NCBI GenBank assembly: GCA_963573305.1
Contig: OY754332.1
Coordinates: 47,095,559-47,159,558 of the forward strand
Direction of reading: 5' to 3'
DNA: 64,000 nt
DNA from: Pyrrhosoma nymphula
Taxonomy: Eukaryota > Arthropoda > Insecta > Odonata > Coenagrionidae
Positions 40,356 through 50,400 of the stretch are shown here, in pieces. A program made the translations under genes and the position numbers. The stretch's first letter is position 1. Every line of letters begins with the position of its first letter. The notes under the pieces were generated by a model that saw only the letters and a list, made by a program, of their open reading frames with translations, did not search any database and was not told the origin of the DNA.

Positions 40356-41790
40356 TTATATTAACGCCATCCACAGCATATACACGGGGATAGTTGGACG
40401 ACCTCCGCAAGAAATGTACCGCCGTGCGCTCAGATTAAGTTCGAGTCCCCACTCTTGGCTCCACACATGAACGTTGTTTAAATCCGATGATAGAATTTCA
40501 AAGTCAGAGTGATCACTAATTTCGCGATATATGACAGCGTCGTCAGCAAATAACCGTATTTTACTGCTACTTCGAGAGCATAGGTCATTTATGTATATTA
40601 TGAACAAAAGGGGGCCGATTACGCTTCCTTGTGGCACACCTGAGCCTACATCAGAGCTAATTACGTCAAGAACTACTTTTTGCTTACGATCACTCAGAAA
40701 GTCGCGTTACTACGGTTTCGTTCAGCCAGCATGACTGTAATTTGTATAAAAGTTTGTTGTGAGGTACCGTGTCGAAAGCTTTCTTAAAATCTAGGAATAA
40801 TTCGTCCACTTGTGTTTTCGATTCACCAGAGTTGAGAACGTCATGAAGAAAGAGCGCGAGCTGTGTTTCACATGATCTACCTCTCAGAAAGCCGTGCTGA
40901 CAGCCATGAAGGAAGTTACGACTGTCCAGGAACGTCATGATATTGCTAACGACGATATGTTCGAGTATCTTGCCTATAATCGACGTTAATGAAATTGGTC
41001 GATAGTTCCCTGGGTCATGTCTGTTTCCCTTTTTGAAAATCGGTGTAACGTTTGCAATTTTCCAGTCTATTGGTATATTTCCTTCAGACAATGACTTCTT
41101 GAATATTATGTGAACGGTGCGATCTGTGGCGCTAATTCCTTGAGGACACGCGCGGGTATTCCCTCCGGACCGGATATTTACTATTTTTTATCGACTGAAG
41201 CTGTTTAGTTATCCCATCGCATTGAATAGTGATTTCTTTCATCGGTTCCTCAGTGAATGAAATGTCAAAATTACATGCAGTGTCGTCTGTAGTGTATACA
41301 CTTTCGAAGTGGGAATTTAACGTGTTGGCTTTGTGAAAATTATCGGTGACAAGTTTGCCATCTTTATCAAATATCGAATCTACGGTTGAAGATTTTCCCT
41401 GAAGCTCTCTCGCATATGACCAAAAAGATTTAGGATTTTCTTCGAGTAATTCACCAAGTACTTTTTTCTTGAAATTTCGCAATGCAGTACGCATCGATTT
41501 CTTGGTTTTTGAGCGTTGCGCAGCGTAACTTTCTTTTGCTTCAAGTTCCTTCGATTTGTCACCTAACGTAATGGACTTTTTGAATAAGTTGTACAGTTTT
41601 CTCTGTCTCTTAAGGTCCCTCCTAACATCATTGTTATACCAGCGAGGCTCTTTATTATCACATTTCAATGTTTGCGGAATATATTCGTTGATTCCCTGGC
41701 GTAGAATTTCTAAGAAATATTTCCATGATGCATCAGTGCTTTTGTCCTCTGTTTTAGCTACGAAGTCCGTGTACGAATCATTAAGCATCT
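40356..41790 (-). pseudogene. LINE ORF2 linker and reverse transcriptase
   Basis: 41,788-41,132 gives a basic 218-residue linker (PRWYNNDVRRDLKRQRK, SFWSYARELQGKSS) as found between endonuclease and RT in this group. A frame change near 41,110-41,140 leads to RT motifs at 41,091-40,690: WKIANVTPIFKKGNR, NYRPISLTSIIGKI, HGFLRGRSCETQLA and LFLDFKKAFDTVPHNKL, carrying the first catalytic Asp. A second shift near 40,690 leads to PQGSVIGPLLFIIYINDL and KIRLFADDAVIYREI with the catalytic DD. All three catalytic aspartates are present. The damage is frame shifts and a nonsense codon, so the copy is fairly young. Confidence 0.93.
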
Positions 41791-41824
41791 CGCCAAATTT
41801 TATGAAGTTGCATTTATCAAATAA

Positions 41825-42570
41825 TTAAATATTGCGTTTCGGTTTTACAGCTGACTCTACTTCAATTTTTAAGGTTGCAAAAAATACTCTGTGATCACTT
41901 ATGCCATCAATAATATCGAGTTGTTTTATCAACTTAGGATGGCTTACTGCAAAAAGGTCTAATATTTTATTTCCTCTCGTAGGCTTGTCAACTACTTGGG
42001 CAAGCGAGTGATTAGTAAGTGTGTTGAGTAAGATCTCGCTGATTTCCCTATTCCTTGAATTCGGTTTTACAGTGCAAGAATCCCAATTTATAGATGGCAG
42101 ATTAAAATCTCCCCCAATAATTATTACACTTTTACTGTCTCTCAAAGTAAATGCGGATATTTGATTTTCTAATTGGTTAATAATATCAGCTTCGGAGTTT
42201 GGAGGTCTATAAAAAGAGCAAACATGTATACTCCTTTAGTTTCGTTGTTTAATTGTACACCATACGCTTTCTATTTCATTGTCAGTTATTTCGTAGGCGG
42301 TGCTGTGTAAATGTTATTTAACTGCTAGAAAAACTCCGCCACCTGTCCTATCGCTTCAATCGCATCTGTAGATTTTATATCCTGGAGGAAAAACTTCGCT
42401 GTCACTTATATCCTCTGTAAGCCAGCTCTCCGTTCCTATGACCACGTCTGCGTCCTGAAATATATGCTCGATTTCAGCGCGCTTGTTTTTAACGCTACGG
42501 CAATTAACTACTACAAAGTTAATGTCATATTTTGTAGATTGAGTGTCGGTTGGTTCTTTTCCACGCTATT
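41825..42570 (-). pseudogene. LINE ORF2 apurinic-type endonuclease (EEP fold)
   Basis: The minus strand reads DINFVVVNCRSVKNKR, then VVIGTESWL, FYRPPNSEADII, IIIGGDFNLPSINWD and GISDHRVFF. These are the conserved landmarks of the exonuclease-endonuclease-phosphatase domain: the metal-binding Glu of TESW, the Asp and Asn of GGDFN, and the terminal SDH. It would nick target DNA for target-primed reverse transcription. Stops are seen before the FYRPP segment and in the GGVFLAVK segment. After the domain the frame ends in a single TAA at about 41,828; reading through it leads directly into the linker in the same frame, so that break is one point mutation. Confidence 0.88.
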
Positions 42571-42738
42571 GGGTGGGCGAATTTCACTGGAAGTGCTTAT
42601 TATATTTGATATAATTTCTTTCGCTGGAGTACGCGTTTTGGGAATATTGTCGCTATTTTTCGGCTTTAGCGCTTCTAAGTTTACTTGGATGTGAAAATTT
42701 TCGCAATGCGGACTTCCTCTGAGGCTACGTTCGGTTAA

Positions 42739-42955
42739 CCCGCGATGGCACGCGTGGGCGGGGATTCCCCGCCCGACGAAAGAAAAAATTCCTACTCAGC
42801 ACACTGCGGCCTCCTTTGTTCGACACTTCATCTAATCTACTATTTTTGAGCTCTTTTCAAGTTACAGTTCATAAATACGAATAGCAATCTTTGTATTACA
42901 TTTTATTGCGTATCGGTCGAATCCCCGCCGGCGCGTGCCATCGCGTTACAATATC
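42739..42955. repeat. piggyBac left end with terminal and subterminal motif copies
   Basis: The terminal motif, CGCGATGGCACGCG followed by GGCGGGGATTC, appears again inverted at about 42,911-42,952 (on the minus strand AACGCGATGGCACGCG then GGCGGGGATTCGACCGATA). The arrangement is outward terminal plus inward subterminal, as expected for transposase binding sites in this superfamily. Binding itself is inferred. Confidence 0.8.
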
Positions 42956-43347
42956 TGCTTGCGGAGTTTTTGAGACTTGGCTCGATCAATTCCGCAGTTT
43001 ACATTGCTCTTTCGCTACATTTGTTTGCCCGTTACATTGTCTAAGGAGAGGATGACTTAGGTATGGGTGAGTATACCTCCTTTGGTTTCGACCCTAGGGT
43101 ATATATTTCTCTCCGAATCAGTCTGAAAAGAACTCCTGAGGGAAGCATACGCTAGTTCCATTTGGTGATCGCTACCTTGTGTTCAACGCCCTGTACAAGT
43201 GCACTTTGCGAAAGTAATTATGACTGTAAATAAATGCAAATTTGCATTCGTGGAGCTGGTGAATGTCACAACTGTAATATCATTTCTATTGAAATGTGTT
43301 CATAATTATGCCGAAAATAGCTCTCTTTTTTTCAATAAGGAATCAAA

Positions 43348-45051
43348 ATGCCCAGCATACACTTCCCGACCATGAGTGAGCCTGAAAGACATAACATACT
43401 GAAAATGCTTGACAGTGAGAGTGAAGGGGAATATACAGATTTGAGTGAGAGCGGTGATGAGGAATGCGACAACACCATTTACCGTTCGGACCGCGACTCA
43501 TTTTCTCAGTAAAGTGAGGATGAGCAATTGCCCGCAACAAGAGCTTTTTCCTTCGTGGGAAAAAACGGTGTTACAGAGTGGTCTGTTGCGAAGTCAAAAA
43601 AAAGATCAAAAAATGAGAGATGCAATTTGCTGAAACGTCTACCTGGATCTCTGGGTAACGCACGAAATATATCCCTATTTTGTGTTCATGGCAACATTTT
43701 TTCCCAATTGATATTTTATCAGATATTGCTTCGCTCACAAACACAAAAGTTCGAAGTGTTCAGGGTAGTTTTCTGCGTCAAAGGGATGCAAGGGAAACAG
43801 ACCTAATTGAACTGAAGGCCCTTTTGGGATTACTGTATTTAGCTGGGGTGCAAAAGTCGAACCATAAAAATATTTTTGATCTGTGGAGAGCAGATGGAAC
43901 GGAACTGAATATTTTAGACTTGTAATGGGTGTAAATAGGTTCAAATTTTTGCTAAGAATGTTAAGATTTGATAACATTCACGAAAGAAACGAATTGAAGA
44001 AAAAAGACTAATTTTCCCCAATTAGGGACATTTTCGAAACTTTTGTCAGTAATTGCCGGAATAAATACAGTATGAGTGAAAAAGTTACAGTATATGAGAA
44101 ACTTCCACAATTCTGGGGTAGATATAGTTTCCGTGTGTTTCTAAGTATGGGATCAAAATATTTGCCTGCTGTGATGCAAAAACATTTTAAACCGGTAATA
44201 TGGAAGTGTACGTTGGAAAACAAAATCAGGGCACAGATAAAATTGATTACAAGCTAGACTGAGTGGTAAAAAGACTGGTTCAGTACATTTATAACACTGG
44301 AAGAAATTTCACCCTTGACAAATGGTTCATTACCTACCCGTTAGCACTTCATCTTCTAAAATATTGTGTAACTACAGTAGGAACGATAAGAAAAAATAAG
44401 GGTGAGATTCCAGCCATGTTTATCGCAAAGCGAAAGATAGACTAGTTGGAAATAGTATTTTTGGTTTTCAAAAAGAAAGGACGCTAGTGTCATACACTAA
44501 CTAACTATACTAAAGCTAACAAAGTTGTATTGCTCTTATCAACAATGCATCGAGATGACATTGTGGATCCTCAAACGAATAAACCCGAAATTGTTATGCA
44601 TTACAACTCCAAAAAAGAAGGTGTACACGTTTCAGATCGTTTACAGTCCACTTACAGTGTCTCTCGCATATCATGCCGATGGCCGCTAACACTTTTTTTA
44701 CCTTGTTGAACATAGGCGCGATCAATAGCATTGTTATTTACAAATCAAACTCAGGTAAATATGTTAGTCGCATGGATTATTTGAATAATTTTGTTAAACT
44801 TATGACCAGAGATAACATGCTGAAAAGGTAGAAACAGCAACATATCCAATTATCTCTGCGACTCCGGGTGCGGGAAATATTGGATATACCTGTGAGAGGA
44901 GATAACGTGAGCTGCCATGCTGATGGCCGATGTGCTTACTGCCCATCTCAAAAAAATAGCATGCAATACCTGTAAAAAGACCATTTGCCGGGAGCACTGT
45001 GTATTGAACTGCATATCATGTTCCCAAAATGCCGACGGAATTGACGACTGA
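43348..45051 (+). pseudogene. piggyBac transposase (broken)
   Basis: From ATG 43,348 the first 54 codons give an acidic N terminus (MLDSESEGEYTDLSESGDEE) ending in a stop at 43,510. Later frames read ELKALLGLLYLAGVQKSNHK, DLWRADGTELNILDL, TVYEKLPQFWGRYSF, TGRNFTLDKWFITYPLALH, GTIRKNKGEIPAMF, VVLLLSTMHRDD, KPEIVMHYNSKKEGVHVSD, and a cysteine-rich tail CKKTICREHCVLNCISC near the TGA at 45,049-45,051. This is the whole family order, and the ~1.7-kb length fits a ~590-residue protein. From family knowledge, the catalytic Asp expected in the TIDE-type motif is Tyr here and the one in the GGVD-type motif is His, while the Asp in LDKWF remains. With several stops as well, it is inactive. Confidence 0.93.
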
Positions 45052-45230
45052 TTGTGAGTCGTAGGTATATAGTAATGTTTTTCTTGTAATCAGAAAATGT
45101 TTTCTTATGTTCTCTAGGTTTATGGCTTAAAAAAGAATATGATTCGTTTATTAAACAGTTTTTCAACCTAACTTGTTAAATAAATGTTCTTTTTAGTACT
45201 TATTAGTGTTTATTTAGCCGTATACAACCC

Positions 45231-45291
45231 GTCGGTCTTTTCCCCGCCCCGCGTGCTACCGCGTTACAATAAAAGCGCGTGCTACCGCGGG
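45231..45291. repeat. piggyBac right end with two motif copies
   Basis: Read inward on the minus strand: CCCGCGGTAGCACGCG at the terminus, then about 12 bp, then AACGCGGTAGCACGCGGG with GGCGGGGAAAAGACCGACGG. These match the left-end motifs, giving four copies per element, but the spacing between the two right-end copies is much shorter than on the left. Confidence 0.8.
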
Positions 45292-45340
45292 TTAAATCTT
45301 TACAAATCCCACTTACTTACCCTCTAGTCTAAAAAATATC

Positions 45341-45537
45341 TACAGTGCTCAAAAATCCTACGAGCCACCCGTTCAGACGCCTCTTTGGAAATACAAAGTG
45401 TCGATTCCACAAATGTCAGAGGATACAAAAAAACATTTTTCAAGGATTTATTGAAAAGGTTTGAAAATACGAAACTCTGAAATACAAATTGTCGATTTTC
45501 CGTCCAGTTGTCCACATATTAACGAGTTTCTACTGTA
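45341..45537. mobile_element. Possible pogo/Tigger-like MITE
   Basis: On the minus strand the right edge reads TACAGTAGAAACTCGTTAAT, which closely resembles pogo-group termini, and TA flanks it. The left edge begins TACAGTGCTCAAAAATCC, which is only partly similar, so the inverted repeat is weak. The interior contains copy B of the direct repeat (45,407-45,483) and an open minus frame (45,324-45,515) that I do not regard as a gene. Confidence 0.4.
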
Positions 45538-45589
45538 TATGGCCCAGAGGGCACAGTGCCTGATGCTGAATCAGGGTGGGCAGTTTTAA

Positions 45590-46460
45590 AGGAAGATTGA
45601 GGGGTTAGGCCCTTGTGGCCTTTTGCATTTTAACATTTATGTTGAGGAAATGGTAATAAATACACGGGAAGAGCTAGATGCGGGAATCGAGGTAGGAGAG
45701 ACCTGCTGATAAAGTGTGTTTGATTCGCGGACCACCAGGCGATTCGTTAGTCATTCTTCAAAGGGATTACAAGCTTTAGTAGATGCATTAGAATTTTAGA
45801 GCAGGAAATATGGAATGAAGATGAAAATAGAGAGTATCAGAAAATCAATCTAGGAGACTCAGAATGAGGATTCACCATTAGGAAACAAAAGTAACGAGAT
45901 TCTCTTGGAAAAAAGAAATCGAGGTTGGTCATAAAAGTAGGAGGCAAAAACTGGAGAGGGTACTTAATTACTTGGGTAGTACACTGGAAGACAATGGGTA
46001 TAGCAGTAAATACATTAGGAGGAGAATAGCGCTAGCGAAGTAAGCGTTCAGTAATAGAAGGGACCTGATAAGGAGGACCTTAAGTAACGATGTAATGAAG
46101 AGGCTGGTGAGAAGCTGTACATGGAGTGTGCCGTTGTATGTGACAGAAATGTGGACTCAGAGAGGATGAGAATAGGCTGCAGGCTTTCAAGATGTGGGTG
46201 TGGAGGAGGATGGAGGTGGACGGAATGAAATTCAAATGGGGAATTGCTAAACATGGTTGGTGAAGAGAGGAAACTTATAGATGAGATTAGGGGAAGACAG
46301 GGTAGGTGGCTGGAAGCGGTAATGAGGGACGATGGTTTGCTGAAGGCAGTGATAGAGGGAAAGATGTTGGGCAAGCGGGGAAGGGGTAGAAAGAGATTAG
46401 GTTTTATAGACGGGATGAAGGAGAGGATTACGCTGAGATGTAGAAAGAAATAGTGGAGAT
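45590..46460 (+). pseudogene. RTE-type LINE remnant, reverse transcriptase palm to C terminus
   Basis: With frame changes the plus strand reads FNIYVEEM-like sequence, REELDAGIEVGGE, KCVRFADHQA (the catalytic FADD has become FADH), then LNYLGSTLEDNGYSSKYIRR, AFSNRRDLIRRTLS, RLQAFKMWVWRRMEVDG and GRWLEAVMRDDGLLK, IEGKMLGKRGRGRKRLGF. This is the RTE/BovB order from the FADD palm through the C-terminal RGRGR.R segment. Endonuclease and fingers are missing. Stops and shifts are frequent. The long minus-strand frame at 46,048-46,560 is its shadow. Confidence 0.85.
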
Positions 46461-46868
46461 AGATAGGGCCCGGCACGTGTAAAAATCCATAGGATTTTCT
46501 CTGATTTTCATCATAGCCTATCTTTAACTGGTAATTTATTCTGATGAATTGCCTATCCAAACATTTTTAGGAATGGGTCGCTTAGGTTCTTGGGCTAGTA
46601 ACCAGACCCAAAACGATAAAGTAATGGCACCGAAATCCTTGATGCGATAAGTGTTTTAAACCTCTTAAAAATGTCAATAGCACTGTTTAGGCAGTAAAAG
46701 GTGAAAATTATGCAAAATGGTGTTTTTTTAATAATACAGAACTCTAAAATTGAGGCACATTTAACAATTATTAGAAAAAAATCATCAGCGAGATGAAAGA
46801 TATGAATGATAACACAAAAGGGTATAACATCATAGAAAAAGAGTTTGTGATAACACATAATTACTTAC
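46461..46868. other. No recognisable feature
   Basis: AT-rich DNA. A minus-strand 87-residue frame at 46,595-46,858 is hydrophobic and low-complexity, with no family resemblance. Confidence 0.5.
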
Positions 46869-47005
46869 AGAAGGAAGTCATGCAGGAAATGAGCTACTCT
46901 GGAATCCAATTTGTGTGGCAGTCCACAGGGGTAAAGGTCCACAGTCCGCAGCATTAGAAAAAATTTCTTTTAAAAGAAATTTTATCTCTTCGTGCTTGCA
47001 CATAT
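46869..47005 (-). CDS. Candidate internal exon with strong splice signals, unknown gene
   Basis: On the minus strand a long pyrimidine tract ending TTTTCTTTTCTTGCAG precedes 47,005, and GTAAGTAA follows 46,869: near-ideal acceptor and donor around 137 bp. After two leading nucleotides one frame is open for 41 codons (MCKHEEIKFLLKEIFSNAAD, then CGPLPLWTATQIGFQS) and stops 19 nt before the donor; the other frames stop early. The peptide looks protein-like, but I do not recognise it. The stop suggests a last coding exon with an untranslated intron, an alternatively used exon, or a decayed one. A perfect 24-bp AT palindrome lies inside (46,960-46,983). Confidence 0.4.
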
Positions 47006-47439
47006 CTGCAAGAAAAGAAAATACAGTTATGTATCAAACTTTGCAAGCTCAATTATATGTTTATGAATAAATAAATAATTATTTATTGGTTTCAGAGTCT
47101 CTCTCAACATTAGAAGTTAATCATGCTGTAAAGTAATGAATATAATTTTCAATGCTACTACTACCTATGTCAAAAAGTGACTATCTGTGTAAATAATTTG
47201 AATAGCTTCATTAAATTGTGCCAAAGCCTGGCATGAGCATCAATACCTTATAGCCCAGTAATAAATAAACCTTAATTGAGATCTGCTAAAAAGCCAAACA
47301 ATATTATCATCGAGCTAGCTAAAAACAAATAATGCAGAAGGGATTATTGAAAAATTAAATGAATAAACCATCAATATCTATTTACATTCATCCACAAAGC
47401 CAACATTTAAAAAAATTACATTAGGTACACAGAAAATAT
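47006..47439. other. No recognisable feature
   Basis: AT-rich sequence between the candidate exon and the first diverged unit of the second satellite. Nothing recognisable. Confidence 0.5.
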
Positions 47440-50400
47440 TCCAACCTTAGGGGTCCAAGTCTAATGTCTCCATGTCCAGGCAGATGACGTCTTGAAGACA
47501 CCTGGCAGTGACTACCACCAGTTATGCCCTTACGTCCTCTTCATTCTTCTATCTGGATGTTCATGGCCATGAGCTGGCAATAATATGCATGGCCATCATC
47601 TTCAATCTTCTACATTGATATTTCAGCAATCCTTTGATGTGGGCTGGAAGGTAACTGTGGAAAGAGAAGTTTAGCATATGGAAATACAAACATTAAAAAA
47701 ATCGTAATCTTCCATAGCTAATCACTACCTAGCCTTAACTACACAAAATATAAGTCTAACCAAATTGGTTAAAATCTGAAGCCTAGCGTCATAGAGGCCT
47801 TACTTTATCTTGCATTAATTTACTCAATATAACAACATTTTTTTTAAGTAACACCAGTATTTTTTGACTAAATGACTCCTATAATCTCCATGATTCTATG
47901 ATACTAGAATAAAGAGATATTTACACGTGGAGATATTTCTCAATAACTACCATTTCAAGGGACAAAAGACAATGGCCATACACATCTATAACAATTGTTA
48001 GCCAATATAATTAAAAATATTACTAGTGCTAAAATATTGAAAAAGGAAACTTGCAAGTACCCTCTAGATAAATGCTTGTACTCTGTCTCACAGACTTTCT
48101 GGATGAATAATATGATTTTGTATTTTAATATTTGTATTGATTGACTTGTTTTTCGTATGAATTATATGTTCTTAGATGAATAAAAATTATTATTACCTTT
48201 TAACCAGCTTCAAATCTTCATGAGGGTGCATTGCCATCATCTTCAACCTTCTCTCTTGATGGTGCAGCAATCCTTGTGGATGAGTTGGTACCTATGAACA
48301 AGGCAGGTTATCACATGGAAATACAAACACTAAAAAAATACTTGTCTACAAAAGCAAATCGCTACCTAGCCTTAACTACGCCTATCATATTTATATGGCC
48401 ATAGGGGTCCAAATCTAAAGCCTAGGGTCCTAGCGGCTTAACTAGAGATCTGGGAACTCTGAAAATTATCTCTGTAATTTTCATAAATTACCGCGGTATT
48501 TTTTGTAGTTTACCGCCTCCCTTGTAAATTACCGTATTTTTCTAGATAATTCAACTATATTTGAGATAATTTTGCATACAGATGAATTCCCAACATATTC
48601 TTTTGAGCCAAGTTCACATTTCCTACGTGTTTAATAATAAATGGACATTTTTACGACTCATTTTTGGAATATTTTACTTAAATTATAACATTAAAAGATT
48701 AAAGCTTTAGAAATATTATTCTTAAAATTTTCTCATACTTTGACAAAAAAAGCCAGATTGTGTGTTGCCGCCGTAGTTCTTTTTACAATTTAAAACATTT
48801 CTAATTCAAAAATGTTGCCTAAGGTATGGTTTAAACATGGCTAAAACCTTCCTATTGCTATTGGCTTTCTTATTTAACTATACATTTGCTTTTTAATACT
48901 TAAAACTAAAAAATAAAGAAACATTACGGTAAATTTTGAAAATTACCATAATTTACCGTGGTAATTTACCTCAGATGAAAATTATGGTAATTTTCTCAAC
49001 TCTAGGCCTAGCTCTTCATCCAGCTTCAAATCTTCACGGGAATATGTAGTCGTCTTCTTCAACCTTCTCTCTTGATGTTGCAGCAATCCTTGTGGATGAG
49101 GTGGTACCTATGGAGAGAGCAGGTTAGCACATGGAAATACAAATAATACTCTACGCAAGCTAATCGGTACCTAGCCTTAACTGCGCCTGATATATATAAA
49201 TGACCATAAGGGTCCAAATCTAAAGCCACGAGTCCAAGCGGCCTAGCTCTTCATCCTTCTTCAAATCTTCATGTGGTTGTGTTGTCATCATCTTCTATCA
49301 TCTCTCTTGATGTTGCAGTATTCCATGGGGATGAGGTGGTACCTATGGAGAGAGCGGGTTAGCACATGGAAATACAAACACTTAAATAATAATTTACGCA
49401 AGCTAATCGGTACCTAGCCTTAACTACGCCTAACATATATTAATGACCATAGGGGTCCAAATCTAAAGCCTAGGGTCCTAGCAGCCTAGCTCTTCATCCT
49501 GCTTCAAATCTTCTTGTGGTTGTGTTGTCATCATCTTCTATCTTCTCTCTTGATGTTGCAGCAATCCATGGGGATGAGGTGGTACCTATGGAGAGAGCGG
49601 GTTAGCACATGGAAATACAAACACTTAAATACTAATTTACGCAAGCTAATCGGTACCTAGCCTTAACTACGCCTAATATATATAAATGACCATAAGGGTC
49701 CAAATCTAAAACCTCGAGTCCTAGCGGCCTAGCTCTTCATCCTGCTTCAAATCTTCATGTGGTTGTGGTGTCATCATCTTCTATCTTCTCTCTTGATGTT
49801 GCAGTAATCCATGGGGATGAGGTGATACCTATGGAGAGAGTGGGTTAGCACATGGAAATACAAACACTTAAATACTATTTTACGCAAGCTAATCGGTACC
49901 TAGCCTTAACTACGCCTGATATATATAAATAACCATAAGGGTCCAAATCTAAAGCCACGAGTCCAAGCGGCCTAGCTCTTCATCCTGCTTCAAATCTTCA
50001 TGTGGTTGTGTTGTCATCATCTTCTATCATCTCTCTTGATGTTGCAGTATTCCATGGGGATGAGGTGGTACCTATGGAGAGAGCGGGTTAGCACATGGAA
50101 ATGCAAACACTTAAATATTAATTTACGCAAGCTAATCGGTACCTAGCCTTAACTACGCCTAACATATATTAATGACTATAGGGGTCCAAATCTAAAGCCT
50201 AGGGTCCTAGCAGCCTAGCTCTTCATCCTGCTTCAAATCTTCTTGTGGTTGTGTTGTCATCATCTTCTATCTTCTCTCTTGATGTTGCAGCAATCCATGG
50301 GGATGAGGTGGTACCTATGGAGAGAGCGGGTTAGCACATGGAAATACACACACTTAAATACTAATTTACGCAAGCTAATCGGTACCTAGCCTTAACTACG

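Larger units (their letters stand above)
39763..42738 (-). mobile_element. CR1/L2-like non-LTR retrotransposon (LINE), disrupted
   Basis: A minus-strand ORF2 is readable in segments: endonuclease (from about 42,570), linker, reverse transcriptase and C-terminal region (to about 39,857), followed by a short 3' untranslated part with a GC hairpin (GCGGCTTGCGGGG against CCCCGCCACACGCC). The order endonuclease then RT and the motifs FKKAFDTVPHNKL, PQGSVIGPLLF and FADD are typical of the CR1/L2/Jockey group. The 5' side reaches TTAA at 42,735-42,738, where the piggyBac element begins. The same frame can be followed for a few codons beyond the piggyBac (45,296 onwards), so the LINE was there first. 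It cannot move now. The clade assignment is from recognition, not from a tree. Confidence 0.88.
42735..45295 (+). mobile_element. piggyBac-superfamily transposon with TTAA target duplications
   Basis: TTAA occurs at 42,735-42,738 and 45,292-45,295. The 2,553-bp element between them begins CCCGCGATGGCACGCG and, inverted, ends CCCGCGGTAGCACGCG (14 of 16 matching). The TTAA duplication and the transposase remnant identify piggyBac. It lies inside the minus-strand LINE. Coding capacity is broken, so it could move only if another copy supplies transposase. Confidence 0.95.

Noticed and set aside
40243..41828. Plus-strand frames at 40,243, 40,531 and 41,556
   Set aside because: Reverse-strand shadows of the LINE ORF2, which has recognisable motifs on the minus strand.
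39684..45483. LTR retrotransposon or Penelope-like element defined by the flanking 79-bp direct repeats
   Set aside because: The enclosed ORF has an EEP endonuclease and CR1/L2-type reverse transcriptase, with no protease, integrase or GIY-YIG domain. The repeats do not sit at its ends on the 5' side, where a piggyBac and further LINE sequence intervene.
46048..46560. 170-residue minus-strand open frame as a gene
   Set aside because: It is the reverse-strand shadow of the RTE remnant at 45,590-46,460; its Pro/Ser/Leu-rich content comes from the purine-rich plus-strand coding sequence.
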